A stretch of 64,000 nt of DNA from Desulfobacter sp. (GTDB lineage Bacteria > Desulfobacterota > Desulfobacteria > Desulfobacterales > Desulfobacteraceae). The translations under genes and the position numbers were made by a program. Shown piece after piece: positions 43,562 to 52,139 of this stretch. Numbering within the stretch: the stretch's first letter is position 1; every line of letters starts with the position of its first letter. The stretch lies in assembly GCA_028768545.1 (NCBI GenBank), contig CP054838.1, forward strand, positions 1,419,501 through 1,483,500, read 5' to 3'. Under the pieces are notes generated by a model. It was not told the origin of the DNA. It saw nothing but the letters and a program-made list of their open reading frames with translations, and made no database searches.

Positions 43562-43878
43562 ATTAGAATCCTTGTTAACCGTTATGGTTTTGGTACCCCG
43601 CCTTTTGGGAGAATTTATTTTTAAAAAGTCTATAGTAAGTATAGATGAAAATCAAATAACAGGTTCAACAAGGTTTCAAATTTTAATTCAGCAGCGTCTC
43701 AACCCTGTCCATTGCTATAAACAATGGGATTTTTCGATTCTTGCGGCGATGTGTTATGGTGGGCCAATCAACCTGAAACCCGTAAATGGTTATGAATTCA
43801 AGGGTGATGACCGGCAGATTTTTGGCCATGAATCATAATTGAAATAAAAAAAGGATAGATTCAAAATCATTCATTTCA
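43562..43878. other. Intergenic/degenerate region
   Basis: About 315 bases upstream of a histidine-kinase remnant. A plus-strand frame (43551-43838) overlaps the thioesterase start and has no recognisable family; it may be decayed coding DNA. I can support no feature here. Confidence 0.4.
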
Positions 43879-44401
43879 GCAGACTCAATTAAAATTCATC
43901 AATTGTTAATTAACCTTTGTACCAATGCCTACCATGCCATAGGAGAAAACAACGGCAGTATCTTAATTTTATTGATTGACAAAAGCATACAAGATCCCCA
44001 GAAAATATTACCCCCTGGCGATTATATTGAATTGGAAGTCGCCGATACCGGATCCGGTATGGATGATTCAATCATTGAAAAGATTTTTGATCCATACTTT
44101 ACGACCAAGCAAGTCGGCCGGGGCACCGGCCTGGGCCTGGCCCTTGTCAAGGCGATTGTGAAAGAGCATAAGGGAAAGATCAGGGTCGAGAGCAAGCTGG
44201 GTCAAGGCACCCGTTTTTTTGTTTATTTCCCCATTTTGAAAAAGGAAGCTGACCCCGTTTTTTCTGCTTCAAATCAAACAATACGCTTGGATGGAAATGA
44301 GAGGATAATGATCGTTGATGACGAACAAGCCCCTGGCAATGAACAGTCTTTTAAAAACGATTCGAGAAATATTGGATTGAAAAAGGTTTCATCTGAGTTA
44401 A
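43843..44401 (+). pseudogene. Hybrid histidine kinase remnant (HATPase domain and start of a receiver domain)
   Basis: In frame from 43843 after a stop at 43840-43842. The coding remnant starts at the end of a kinase dimerisation domain (KIHQLLINLCTNAYHAIG, the N box), then the ATPase G boxes [12 protein letters not shown] and [14 protein letters not shown] and [18 protein letters not shown]. It then enters a receiver domain (RIMIVDDEQ, the first acidic pair) that dissolves into unrelated sequence. Sensor, phosphoacceptor His and most of the receiver are missing. It is a truncated relic, non-functional as read. Confidence 0.82.
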
Positions 44402-44436
44402 CCAGGGCCCAGCCCTGTGCAGGGCTGGGCCTTGGT
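44401..44436. terminator. Strong GC-rich hairpin between two gene remnants
   Basis: GGCCCAGCCCT-GTGC-AGGGCTGGGCC is a perfect 11-base stem, extended by ACCA/TGGT. There is no long T-run on either side; it probably terminates the minus-strand membrane-protein relic (stop at 44450) or the plus-strand kinase relic, or both. Confidence 0.6.
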
Positions 44437-44449
44437 TTAAAAAACAGCC

Positions 44450-44620
44450 TCAGGTTTTGTCCGGTAATTTCCAGGCAATGACCATGAACGCAGCTCCAAT
44501 GGCTGCGGCCAGCAAAGTGCCCGGTATCATGGGGATTAATGCCTGGAATTTGTCTGAGCTTGCGGCCAGCATGACCTTGCCGCCGGCAATCTTGTCAAAG
44601 AGCCAGGATCCCTTGATATA
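44450..44620 (-). pseudogene. C-terminal fragment of an unidentified membrane protein
   Basis: About 57 residues in the minus direction: SWLFDKIAGGKVMLAASSD, FQALIPMIPGTLLAAAIGAAFMVIAWKLPDKT then TGA. It has one clear membrane helix and a short charged end, as in the tail of a transporter. The upstream part is cut away where the IS630-like remnant begins. I do not recognise the family from this piece. Confidence 0.5.
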
Positions 44621-44977
44621 GCAGAGCAAACAATTACTTGAACAAGGATTTATACAACTTATATTTTCCCCATGAGATATTCATCAGATTTACGCAAACG
44701 CGTTATAGATTTTGTAGAAAATGGAGGAAGCAAGACGGAAGCTGCCAGTCAGTTTAATGTATCCCGTGGAAGTGTTCACAACTGGACGTCTGCCGAAGAT
44801 GGTTTGTCATACAAGAAACCCGGTCCAAAAGGACCACGAAGTTTGGATCTGGAAGCTTTGCGCCTCCATGTGGAGACAAATGATGACATGACACAATCGG
44901 AAAGGGCGCAGCATTTCGGAGTATCCCGTGCCTGTATCTGGTATAATATGAAACAACTCGGAATCACTCGAAAAAAA
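44621..44977 (+). mobile_element. IS630-family element remnant, truncated by IS256
   Basis: Only the left end and the N-terminal transposase part remain. The right part is absent on the far side of the IS256 copy, so the element was cut by a deletion rather than merely interrupted. The exact left end is uncertain. Confidence 0.65.
44672..44977 (+). pseudogene. IS630-family transposase, N-terminal fragment
   Basis: Begins MRYSSDLRKRVIDFVENG and includes a helix-turn-helix GSKTEAASQFNVSRGSVHNWT and a second one (QSERAQHFGVSRACIWYNMKQLG), typical of the DNA-binding part of IS630 transposases. After about 102 residues it runs into IS256 sequence; the DDE domain is missing. Confidence 0.85.
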
Positions 44978-46428
44978 GGGAATGTTCAGAATTCTGTGTC
45001 ACGGTTTCGGTTCCCGGATCTGCCTCAGCGCCAGCGGAAGTAAAAGTCAGGTCCGAGAATGGGCCTTCAATCAGCCACGTCGGAGGAGTTGACTTTTGCT
45101 GGAGTGGAGTTCCTGGAACCATCTTTTCCATCTGTAAATAAATCCCTATCAAATTCCCAGCTCTTTATCCAGCCGGCCTTCAAAGAAAATTGCCAACTGG
45201 GAAATTGTCAGTGACCAATTTTGAATCGGCATTGTCCATTTTTTACTGGCGTTCTGGATCCCCATGTAAAGCAGCTTTAACAGGCTGTCCTGGTTCGGGA
45301 ATGATCCCTTTGTTTTGGTCAGTTTTCGAAACTGTCGATGCACAGCCTCAATGGTATTTGTGGTGTATATTATCCGTCGAATCTCTTCTGGATATTTAAA
45401 GAAATGACTGAGGCGTTCCCAGTTGTTCCGCCAGGATTTTATCACAATCGGGTATTTGTCATTCCATTTATTTTCCAAGATATCCAGTTCTTCTTCGGCC
45501 AGATCCTTATTGACCGCTTTATAAACACGTTTTAGATCTGCCATAAATTCCTTTTTATTTTTGGAACCAACGTATTTCAATGAATTTCGGATCTGGTGGA
45601 CTACGCAGAGTTGAACTTCTGTGTCCGGGAATATGGTCTCAATGGCCTCGGGAAAACCTTTTAGACCATCAACACAGGCAATCAGGATATCTTTTACCCC
45701 TCGGTTTGAAAGGTCTGTTAACACCTGCAGCCAGAAGTTCGCACCCTCATTCTCGGATATGTACAGCCCAAGAACCTCTTTGCGGCCCTCGATATTCACC
45801 CCAAGAATTGTGTAAACGGCTTTGCTGTCGACCTTTCCGTTTTCTCGTACTTTATAATGTATGGCATCAAGCCATACGATTGGGTACACATTTTCCAACG
45901 GCCTGGCCTGCCATTCTTTGACGGTATGGATGATTTTATCGGTAATGGTGCTCAGAGTGGCATTTGAAATCTCAAGTCCATAGATTTCCTGTAAATGGGA
46001 AGCCATATCATTATAACTCATGCCCAGGCCGTAAAGGGCTATTATCTTTCTTTCAATTTCATCGCTGAGCGTTGTCTGATGTTTTTTGACGATCTGTGGA
46101 GAGAAGGTTCCGGCCCTGTCACGCGGGGTTTTTAGCTCAAATTTACCATCCAGGGATTTAATGGTCTTTTTGCTTTTTCCATTACGGCGGTTGGCAGAAA
46201 CTTCCTGCCCGAGATGGGACTCCAACTCTCCTTCAAGAGCAGCTTCAGCAAGATTTTTGATTAATGATGTAAGGACGCCGCCCTTACCTGTGAAGGGTTT
46301 ACCTTCCTGGATGCCTTTAAGGGCTTTTTGAAAATCAAATTCGGTGTTTTCTTCGGTCATGTCAGTTCTCCTTATTTAGCTGAGTATATCAGCTTTCATT
46401 CAACTGACACAGAATTTTGAACGCCCTT
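44978..46428 (-). mobile_element. IS256-family element, copy 1 (intact transposase)
   Basis: A 1451-base element with 24-base ends GGGAATGTTCAGAATTCTGT / (A/G)AGGGCGTTCAAAATTCTGT (shown in part). The flanks (GAAAAAAA on the left, TGAGCACA on the right) do not form a target duplication. The left flank is a truncated IS630 transposase and the right flank the 3' end of an M24 peptidase gene, so a deletion adjoining this IS is likely. Confidence 0.88.
45149..46360 (-). CDS. IS256-family (mutator) transposase, copy 1
   Basis: A 403-residue transposase: IVWLDAIHYKVRENG (first Asp), ILIACVDGLKGFPEAIETIFPDTEVQLCVVHQIRNSLKYV (second Asp and C-X2-H, at 45580-45700) and IIYTTNTIEAVHRQFRKLTKTKG (Glu). 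All three catalytic positions are present. The start is preceded by AAGGAGAA. Copy 2 at 60368-61818 is frameshifted. Confidence 0.93.
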   Translation of the reverse strand: MTEENTEFDFQKALKGIQEGKPFTGKGGVLTSLIKNLAEAALEGELESHLGQEVSANRRNGKSKKTIKSLDGKFELKTPRDRAGTFSPQIVKKHQTTLSDEIERKIIALYGLGMSYNDMASHLQEIYGLEISNATLSTITDKIIHTVKEWQARPLENVYPIVWLDAIHYKVRENGKVDSKAVYTILGVNIEGRKEVLGLYISENEGANFWLQVLTDLSNRGVKDILIACVDGLKGFPEAIETIFPDTEVQLCVVHQIRNSLKYVGSKNKKEFMADLKRVYKAVNKDLAEEELDILENKWNDKYPIVIKSWRNNWERLSHFFKYPEEIRRIIYTTNTIEAVHRQFRKLTKTKGSFPNQDSLLKLLYMGIQNASKKWTMPIQNWSLTISQLAIFFEGRLDKELGI

Positions 46429-46612
46429 TGAGCACACGGCCAGTTTGAGACCCGGAGACAAAACAATTCTTCAACCCAACATGACCTTTCACATGATTCT
46501 TGGAATGTGGATGGACAATTACGGTTTTGAATGTTCTGAATCTTTCAGGGTCACCGAAACCGGTGCCATGCCCTTTGCCTCCTTTGACCGGAAATTATTT
46601 ATTATTGAGTAA
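46429..46612 (+). pseudogene. 3' fragment of an M24-family hydrolase (ectoine hydrolase DoeA/EutD-like)
   Basis: The frame from the IS256 end gives EHTASLRPGDKTILQPNMTF, HMILGMWMDNYGFECSESFRVTE and TGAMPFASFDRKLFIIE then TAA: the C-terminal metal-site region of M24 peptidases of the DoeA/Xaa-Pro-dipeptidase type (the His and Glu ligands are in this part). The N-terminal two-thirds are missing. It lies 36 bases upstream of the M20 gene, in a typical doeA-doeB order. A separate 5' fragment of a similar gene is at 53137-55256; the two do not overlap in protein coordinates. Confidence 0.8.
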
Positions 46613-46648
46613 GGCATCGGCAATACAAATAAGGAGACAGAGATTCCC

Positions 46649-47866
46649 ATGGATAAAAAATCAGACCCTATACCCGATGGTCTATCTGATGGTATACAAC
46701 GCCGGATCATTGAACTGAAATCAGAACTCATTGATCTGCGGCGTGATTTTCACATGTACCCGGAACTGGGGTTCCAGGAATTTCGAACGGCCCAGAAGAT
46801 TGAAGTTTATCTTCAAGCTCTTGGTTTTGAAACCCATCGTATCGCTGGAACCGGAGTGGTCGCCCTTCTGGATAGCGGAAAACCCGGGGCCGTTCTCATG
46901 CTCCGGTCTGATATGGATGCGCTGCCCATAACCGAAGTGAGTGAAAAGGAGTACAAATCAAAAAATGAAGGCGTCATGCACGCCTGCGGTCATGATTCCC
47001 ACATGGCCATGCTGCTGGTGGCGGCCCGGGTGCTCAAAGAGAACAAGGCCTTCCTTACCGGGCAGATCAAATTTGTATTTCAGCCCGATGAAGAGGTGGC
47101 AGGGGCCATTCGGCTGGTCCAAGAAGGGGTACTTGAAAATCCCCGTGTGGACGGTGTCATGGGCATTCACATTTGGAGTCTGATCCCCTCGGGAAGGGTC
47201 TCCATCACTCAGGGCGTGGTCATGGGCGGACTGGATGTATTTAAGGTCAGGGTAAAGGGCAAAGGCGGGCATACCGGCTACCCACACGAAGCCGTTGATC
47301 CTGTGATCGCGGCTTCCAGTATTATCCAGACGGTCCAGACCATCCAGACCCGGGAAATGGATGTCCAAAAACCCACCATCATTATGTTCGGTAAAATCCA
47401 GGCCGGAGAAAAAGCCAATATCATTCCCGAAGAGGTCACCATGGAAGGCACCATCCGGTTTCTCCATACCTCTGATCCGGATTCACCGGACAATCCCACC
47501 CAAAAGTTCATCCGGATCTGTGAAGGCATCTGCCAGGCCCACCAATGTACCTGTGAGATTGAAATTGAGCATGAAAACATCCCCCTGGTAAATGATGAAA
47601 AAATGGTGGGACTGGCCAAGCAAACGGCGGCTCAGGTGTTTGGCAGCGCTGATCTTATTGAAACCGGTAAATATATTGCCAGTGAAGATTTTAGCGAATT
47701 TTCATCCCGGGTCCCCGGGGTGTTTATTTTTCTGGGCTTTGCCAACAAGGAGAAGCAAACCCAATTTCCCCTGCACAATTCCAGATTTGATATTGATGAA
47801 AACGTTATGACAAAAGGAGTAGAGTTACATGTAAAAGGCGCTTTGGAATTTTTAAAAGAAAAATGA
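46649..47866 (+). CDS. M20 family amidohydrolase (DoeB/EutE-like deacetylase)
   Basis: A 405-residue M20D amidohydrolase. Metal and catalytic motifs: LMLRSDMDALPI, VMHACGHDSHMAMLL, FVFQPDEEVAGA, GIHIWSLIPSG and GKGGHTGYPHEAVDPV. Length fits the IAA-amino-acid-hydrolase/hippuricase group, which includes the N-acetyl-diaminobutyrate deacetylase of ectoine breakdown. ATG follows AAGGAGACAGAGATTCCC. It sits between an M24 fragment and a TRAP system, with EutB-, EutA- and RidA-like genes downstream. That context favours an ectoine-type substrate, but any N-acyl amino acid remains possible. Confidence 0.85.
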   Translation: MDKKSDPIPDGLSDGIQRRIIELKSELIDLRRDFHMYPELGFQEFRTAQKIEVYLQALGFETHRIAGTGVVALLDSGKPGAVLMLRSDMDALPITEVSEKEYKSKNEGVMHACGHDSHMAMLLVAARVLKENKAFLTGQIKFVFQPDEEVAGAIRLVQEGVLENPRVDGVMGIHIWSLIPSGRVSITQGVVMGGLDVFKVRVKGKGGHTGYPHEAVDPVIAASSIIQTVQTIQTREMDVQKPTIIMFGKIQAGEKANIIPEEVTMEGTIRFLHTSDPDSPDNPTQKFIRICEGICQAHQCTCEIEIEHENIPLVNDEKMVGLAKQTAAQVFGSADLIETGKYIASEDFSEFSSRVPGVFIFLGFANKEKQTQFPLHNSRFDIDENVMTKGVELHVKGALEFLKEK

Positions 47867-47925
47867 TTTCACGCGTTCTTCGCCTATAAACCAGAACATT
47901 AACCCAAGGATAAAGGAGTCGGACA

Positions 47926-48960
47926 ATGAAAAAAAAGTTGAGTTTAACATTGTTAAAAGCATTTTTGGCAAGCATTCTGCTGATTACGGTAACCAGCATG
48001 AACCTGTATGCAGCGGAGTGGAAGTATGCCATGGGAGAGGGTGTCAATGACCCCCAGGGTATTTATGCGACCGCTTTTAAGCGCTTTATAGAGGAAAATT
48101 CCAGGCATAAAATCAAAATTTATCCCGTGGGAAGCCTCGGTGAAGAGACCGATATGATGGAACAGCCCAAAGCGGGTATCCTGCAGTTTCTGGGACAGTC
48201 AACCGGCTACATGGGGGGAACCATTTCTGAAATGGATCTGTTCACGCTTCCCTATGTGATGCCCACAGATACGAAAGAGCTTGATTATTTTTTCAAAAAC
48301 TCAAAAGTGATTAACGAGATGCTTCCGCCGATCTTCAACAATCACGGACTTGAGCTGCTCTCTATTTTCCCTGAAGGTGAGATGGCAGTGACCACCTTTG
48401 AGCCCTTTCACTCCCCCCAGGATTTGAAGGGCCAAAAAATGCGGGTGATGCCCGGTTCTCCGATTCTGGTTGAGACATATAAAGCCTTTGGCGCCTCCCC
48501 GGTTCCCATGACCTGGGGGGATCTGATCGGTGCCCTTAAAACCAATATGGTGGATGGTCAGGAAAATCCCACCGTATGGATTGAAGCATATGGCCTGGAT
48601 AATTTGACAAAAGTATTGACCTATACCGGTCACGGACATTTCAATGCATCCGCATCAGCCAATAAAAAATTTTTCAACGAACTGGGAGATCGGGATAAAA
48701 AACTGATTCGCCAGGCGGCTGACCATGCACACGAGGTTATTTTAAAAGAGGCAGAAAGACTGGATGCTTATGGCATCGGTCGTATCGTCAGGACCAATCC
48801 TGAGTTTAAAATTGTGACCCTCACTGAACTAGAACGTGCCCCCTTTAGAAAAGCGGCAACAGCTGTACAGGAGTCATTTGCCTCCAAGAGCGATTCAAAC
48901 AAAAAAATATTGGATCAAATGATGGCGGATCTAAAAGAAGCTGAGGCAAAAACAAAATAA
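47926..48960 (+). CDS. dctP: TRAP transporter substrate-binding protein (DctP)
   Basis: A 344-residue periplasmic binding protein with a signal peptide (LLKAFLASILLITVTSMNLYA). DctP motifs: KIYPVGSLGEETDMMEQPKAG, MDLFTLPYVMPTDTKE, LKGQKMRVMPGSPILVETYKAFGASPVPM (the conserved ligand-binding Arg is in MRVM), and VDGQENPTVWIEAYG. Preceded by AAGGAGTC. First gene of a complete TRAP set; a hairpin after it would keep its mRNA abundant. Ligand inferred from neighbours: ectoine, hydroxyectoine or a related amino-acid derivative. Confidence 0.92.
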   Translation: MKKKLSLTLLKAFLASILLITVTSMNLYAAEWKYAMGEGVNDPQGIYATAFKRFIEENSRHKIKIYPVGSLGEETDMMEQPKAGILQFLGQSTGYMGGTISEMDLFTLPYVMPTDTKELDYFFKNSKVINEMLPPIFNNHGLELLSIFPEGEMAVTTFEPFHSPQDLKGQKMRVMPGSPILVETYKAFGASPVPMTWGDLIGALKTNMVDGQENPTVWIEAYGLDNLTKVLTYTGHGHFNASASANKKFFNELGDRDKKLIRQAADHAHEVILKEAERLDAYGIGRIVRTNPEFKIVTLTELERAPFRKAATAVQESFASKSDSNKKILDQMMADLKEAEAKTK

Positions 48961-48972
48961 TAAAACCACAAA

Positions 48973-49021
48973 GGATCGCAAAATAGAGTGAGCCGTTGCA
49001 GCCGGGTCTATTTTGCGATCC
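48973..49021 (+). promoter_or_regulatory. Intercistronic hairpin between dctP and dctQ
   Basis: GGATCGCAAAATAGA and TCTATTTTGCGATCC are perfect 15-base complements around a 19-base loop, between the stop of dctP and the start of dctQ. There is no T-run, so it more likely protects the dctP transcript end and sets a high binding-protein to permease ratio, as is usual in such operons. Confidence 0.75.
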
Positions 49022-49056
49022 GGGTTTGAGACCCAATTTAGGATTCGGGAGAAAAA

Positions 49057-49635
49057 ATGACTGAGGCAGCAGAAAATAAGGGGAATCCTGTACTAAACGC
49101 GCTGGATTTCATTGATATGCAAATCAGCAGGTTTGAGGGTGTTATGCTGGCCGTTGGAGTGATCGCAATGACGATCAATACCATTGCCGCAGTGGTCAGT
49201 CGGTTTGTGTTTAATAGTGCCATTACCGTCACAGATGAACTGAACGTCATTTTCATCATTTTGGTGACCTATGCCGGACTCAGCTATGCCGCCCGAAATG
49301 GCCGCCATATAAGGATGTCTGCCATTTATGATGCCCTGCCGGAACGGCTGCGCAAGGTGTTGATGGTTTTGATGACCTCGGTGACCTCTGTGTTCATGTT
49401 TTTTCTTGCCTTTTATTCCTGCCGCTATATTGCCGAGGTCTATGAGAGCGGCCGGATTCTGCCGGCCTTGGGACTGCCTGTCTTTTATATCTATTTATGG
49501 GTGCCTTTTGGCTTTATTATGACAGGACTGCAGTATGCGTTTACGGCGGTTAGAAATCTGACACAAAGCGATGTTTACCTTTCTACCCATGTTAAAGACG
49601 GATATACCGACACCGAAAATGATAGTGAGAGTTAA
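49057..49635 (+). CDS. dctQ: TRAP transporter small permease (DctQ)
   Basis: A 192-residue DctQ with four hydrophobic segments (LAVGVIAMTINTIAAVV; LNVIFIILVTYAGLSYAA; VLMVLMTSVTSVFMFFLAFY; VFYIYLWVPFGFIMTGL). The signature SYAARNGRHIRMSAIYD is typical. It is preceded by ATTCGGGAGAA. Stop lies 6 bases before dctM. Confidence 0.92.
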   Translation: MTEAAENKGNPVLNALDFIDMQISRFEGVMLAVGVIAMTINTIAAVVSRFVFNSAITVTDELNVIFIILVTYAGLSYAARNGRHIRMSAIYDALPERLRKVLMVLMTSVTSVFMFFLAFYSCRYIAEVYESGRILPALGLPVFYIYLWVPFGFIMTGLQYAFTAVRNLTQSDVYLSTHVKDGYTDTENDSES

Positions 49636-49641
49636 GAGACC

Positions 49642-51354
49642 ATGAAACGCTACCAGATAAATAAAATACTCGTGCTGCTTGTTATCTCCTGCCTATGGGC
49701 CACCTCTCTTTTCGCCTCAGATCCTGTCCGAGTGGTGATCGAAGAGACGGTCATAGAACAAAAAGCGGGTCAAAAAACCGACCAGAAAACACGCCTTTCT
49801 GTATACGGCTATGCAGAAGGGGTGGATCCATGGCAAACGCTCAGTATCACTTTAGGCGATGACAAGGGTGCCAGTGTCGGGCAGATGCTCAAGATCAATA
49901 AAATCGGCAATTGGGAGGTGGAAGCCGTCGACATCAGCGACTTTGCAGACGGCAGCATCTCCATTACAGTCAAGGTAAAAGATGACCGGGGGCATATCGC
50001 GGCGCAAACCGATTCAACGATTGTCCTGGATACAAGTTTCAGTTTGATCGATTTTTTGAACAGGCATTTTGCGCTCTCCATCTTTTTGCTCATGATTGTC
50101 TTACTGCTGTTGGGGTTTCCAATGAAAATCCCGTTGATTGCCGGGGCAACATTGGGGATCTACCTGCTGTACAACGGAGATCTGTCCCAAACCCAGTTCA
50201 TGATCCAGCAGATGATGGCAGGAATTCGTCCGGCAGCGCTCATTGCCGTGCCCATGTTTATCCTGTCGGCCGATATCATGACCCGGGGCAAATCGGCTGA
50301 GAAACTGATCGATCTGTTGATGGCATTTGTCGGACATATCAAAGGGGGGCTCGCCGTGAGTACGGCCGGGGCATGTGCGGTGTTCGGGGCTGTTTCCGGT
50401 TCGACCCAGGCAACGGTTGTGGCCATTGGCGCCCCCTTGCGTCCAAGACTTCTGGAAGGCGGCTACAAAGACTCGTTTATTCTGGCCCTTATTGTCAACT
50501 CCAGTGATATTGCATTTTTAATTCCCCCCAGTATCGGGATGATTATCTATGGAATTGTTGCCAAAACCTCTATTCCTGAACTTTTTATTGCCGGCATCGG
50601 CCCCGGGCTGTTAATTCTGCTTTTGTTTTCAATTTACAGCGTGATCTATGCGATTTTAAATGGTATCCCTACCCAGTCCAAGGCATCATGGAAAGAACGT
50701 GGAATGGCAGTGTATCATGCTCTGTGGCCTCTGGGGTTCCCGTTTATTATTATCGGCGGTATCTTTGGCGGTATCTTCAGCCCCACAGAAGCTGCCGCGG
50801 TAAGCGTGGGATATGCCATCGTGCTCGAAGGCTTTCTTTTTCGAACAATGAAACTTTCCGACTTTTATGCCACCGCTTTATCCACCGGATTGGTGACAGC
50901 TGTTGTCTTTATACTGGTGGGCGCAGGCGCCGCCTTTGCCTGGGTGTTATCCTATGCACAGGTCCCCCAGCAGATTTTAGGGATGATCGGTATTGCGGAT
51001 ATGGGCCCATATGGGGTTCTTTTTGTGATCTCCGTTGCTTTCTTCGTCGGATGCATGTTTGTGGATCCCATTGTGGTGATATTGATTCTGGTTCCTATTT
51101 TTGCACCTGTGGTGAATAATGTGGGATTGGATCCTGTGCTGGTGGGAACCATCATCACGCTTCAGGTGGCCATTGGATCAGCAACGCCGCCGTTCGGTTG
51201 TGATATTTTCACGGCAATTGCCATATTCAAACGGCCCTATATTGAAGTTGTCAAAGGGACACCGCCATTTATATTTATTCTTTTAAGTGTGGCTGTGGCC
51301 CTGGCCTTCTTTCCACAGATTGCTCTTTTTTTAAGAGATGTGGCCTTTAGATAA
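49642..51354 (+). CDS. dctM: TRAP transporter large permease (DctM) with N-terminal secreted Ig-like domain
   Basis: 570 residues, about 130 longer than the DctM norm. Residues 1-25 look like a signal peptide (INKILVLLVISCLWATSLFA). Residues about 26-130 are hydrophilic and beta-rich (LSVYGYAEGVDPWQTLSITLGDDKG; NWEVEAVDISDFADGSISITVKVKDDRG; STIVLDTS), resembling a bacterial Ig-like repeat. From about 140 on it is a normal DctM (GAVSGSTQATVVAIGAPL; LIPPSIGMIIYGIV; SATPPFGCDIFTAIAIF). So an extra periplasmic domain precedes the permease. The single frame, the spacing of 6 bases from dctQ and lack of an internal ribosome site support a true fusion. Confidence 0.88.
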   Translation: MKRYQINKILVLLVISCLWATSLFASDPVRVVIEETVIEQKAGQKTDQKTRLSVYGYAEGVDPWQTLSITLGDDKGASVGQMLKINKIGNWEVEAVDISDFADGSISITVKVKDDRGHIAAQTDSTIVLDTSFSLIDFLNRHFALSIFLLMIVLLLLGFPMKIPLIAGATLGIYLLYNGDLSQTQFMIQQMMAGIRPAALIAVPMFILSADIMTRGKSAEKLIDLLMAFVGHIKGGLAVSTAGACAVFGAVSGSTQATVVAIGAPLRPRLLEGGYKDSFILALIVNSSDIAFLIPPSIGMIIYGIVAKTSIPELFIAGIGPGLLILLLFSIYSVIYAILNGIPTQSKASWKERGMAVYHALWPLGFPFIIIGGIFGGIFSPTEAAAVSVGYAIVLEGFLFRTMKLSDFYATALSTGLVTAVVFILVGAGAAFAWVLSYAQVPQQILGMIGIADMGPYGVLFVISVAFFVGCMFVDPIVVILILVPIFAPVVNNVGLDPVLVGTIITLQVAIGSATPPFGCDIFTAIAIFKRPYIEVVKGTPPFIFILLSVAVALAFFPQIALFLRDVAFR

Positions 51355-51367
51355 TAAGAGAGAACCC

Positions 51368-52099
51368 ATGATTTACCAACAAAAAAACAACCAGGTTTCC
51401 TATGGGGAAGCCATTGGCATCCTTTTGCTGGATTCTCCGGTTCCTTTTATCCCGGGGGACGTGGCCAATGCCACCTCCTATACCTTCCTGGTCCGGTTTA
51501 AACGAGTGGCGGGGTTTTCCGTTGAAAAGGCCATCGGAGGCGACAAAGACATATACCCGGCCCTGCTTTGCGCTGCAAGAAATTTAAAAGAGAATGGGGT
51601 GAGGGCCATTACCGGGGATTGCGGGTTTATGGCCGTGCACCAGGATCAGTTGAAAAAGGATTTGAATATGCCGGTATTTTTATCCAGTCTTTTACAGATT
51701 CCCTTTATCCGGCAGCTTATCCCGGACGACCAGAAGATCGGAATTATCACAGCCAGTCAAAGGAATCTGACAGAATCATTTTTAAAAACCATCGGTATCC
51801 GGGAAAAAAAGGGAATGGTCGTGGTCGGTTTAGAGAATAGTCCGGAGTTTAAATCAGCTGCGCTGGATGAAAAAGGCAGCCTTGATTCAGAGAAAATTAA
51901 AACCGAGGTGCTTGAAAAAGCAGGGAGCCTGATTGAAACGCATAAAGAGATGGGGGCCATTTTGCTGGAGTGCTCCCTGCTGCCCCCCTATGCAAAGGGT
52001 GTGGCGGACAAGACCGGGCTGCCGGTGTTTGATTATATGACCATGATCGATTTTGTGTTTAGTGCCGTGGTGAAAAAAAAATATCGCGGATATATGTAA
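51368..52099 (+). CDS. Aspartate/glutamate racemase family protein (EutA-like)
   Basis: A 243-residue protein of the Asp/Glu racemase superfamily: AIGILLLDSPVPFIPGDVANATSY, AITGDCGFMAVHQD (first catalytic Cys), KIGIITASQRNL and AILLECSLLPPYAKGVADKTGLPVFD (second Cys). Such proteins occur as EutA in hydroxyectoine utilisation clusters and elsewhere as hydantoin or maleate isomerase relatives. ATG 51368 is preferred over 51338, which would overlap dctM without a ribosome site. Cytoplasmic. Confidence 0.8.
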   Translation: MIYQQKNNQVSYGEAIGILLLDSPVPFIPGDVANATSYTFLVRFKRVAGFSVEKAIGGDKDIYPALLCAARNLKENGVRAITGDCGFMAVHQDQLKKDLNMPVFLSSLLQIPFIRQLIPDDQKIGIITASQRNLTESFLKTIGIREKKGMVVVGLENSPEFKSAALDEKGSLDSEKIKTEVLEKAGSLIETHKEMGAILLECSLLPPYAKGVADKTGLPVFDYMTMIDFVFSAVVKKKYRGYM

Positions 52100-52139
52100 A
52101 AAATCTATGCTTAAAGGGTTGTAAACAGGAACTGAACAG

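Noticed and set aside
43551..43838. 95-codon plus-strand frame before the kinase relic
   Set aside because: Starts inside the thioesterase 5' end, has no family signature, and is followed by a stop before the kinase frame.
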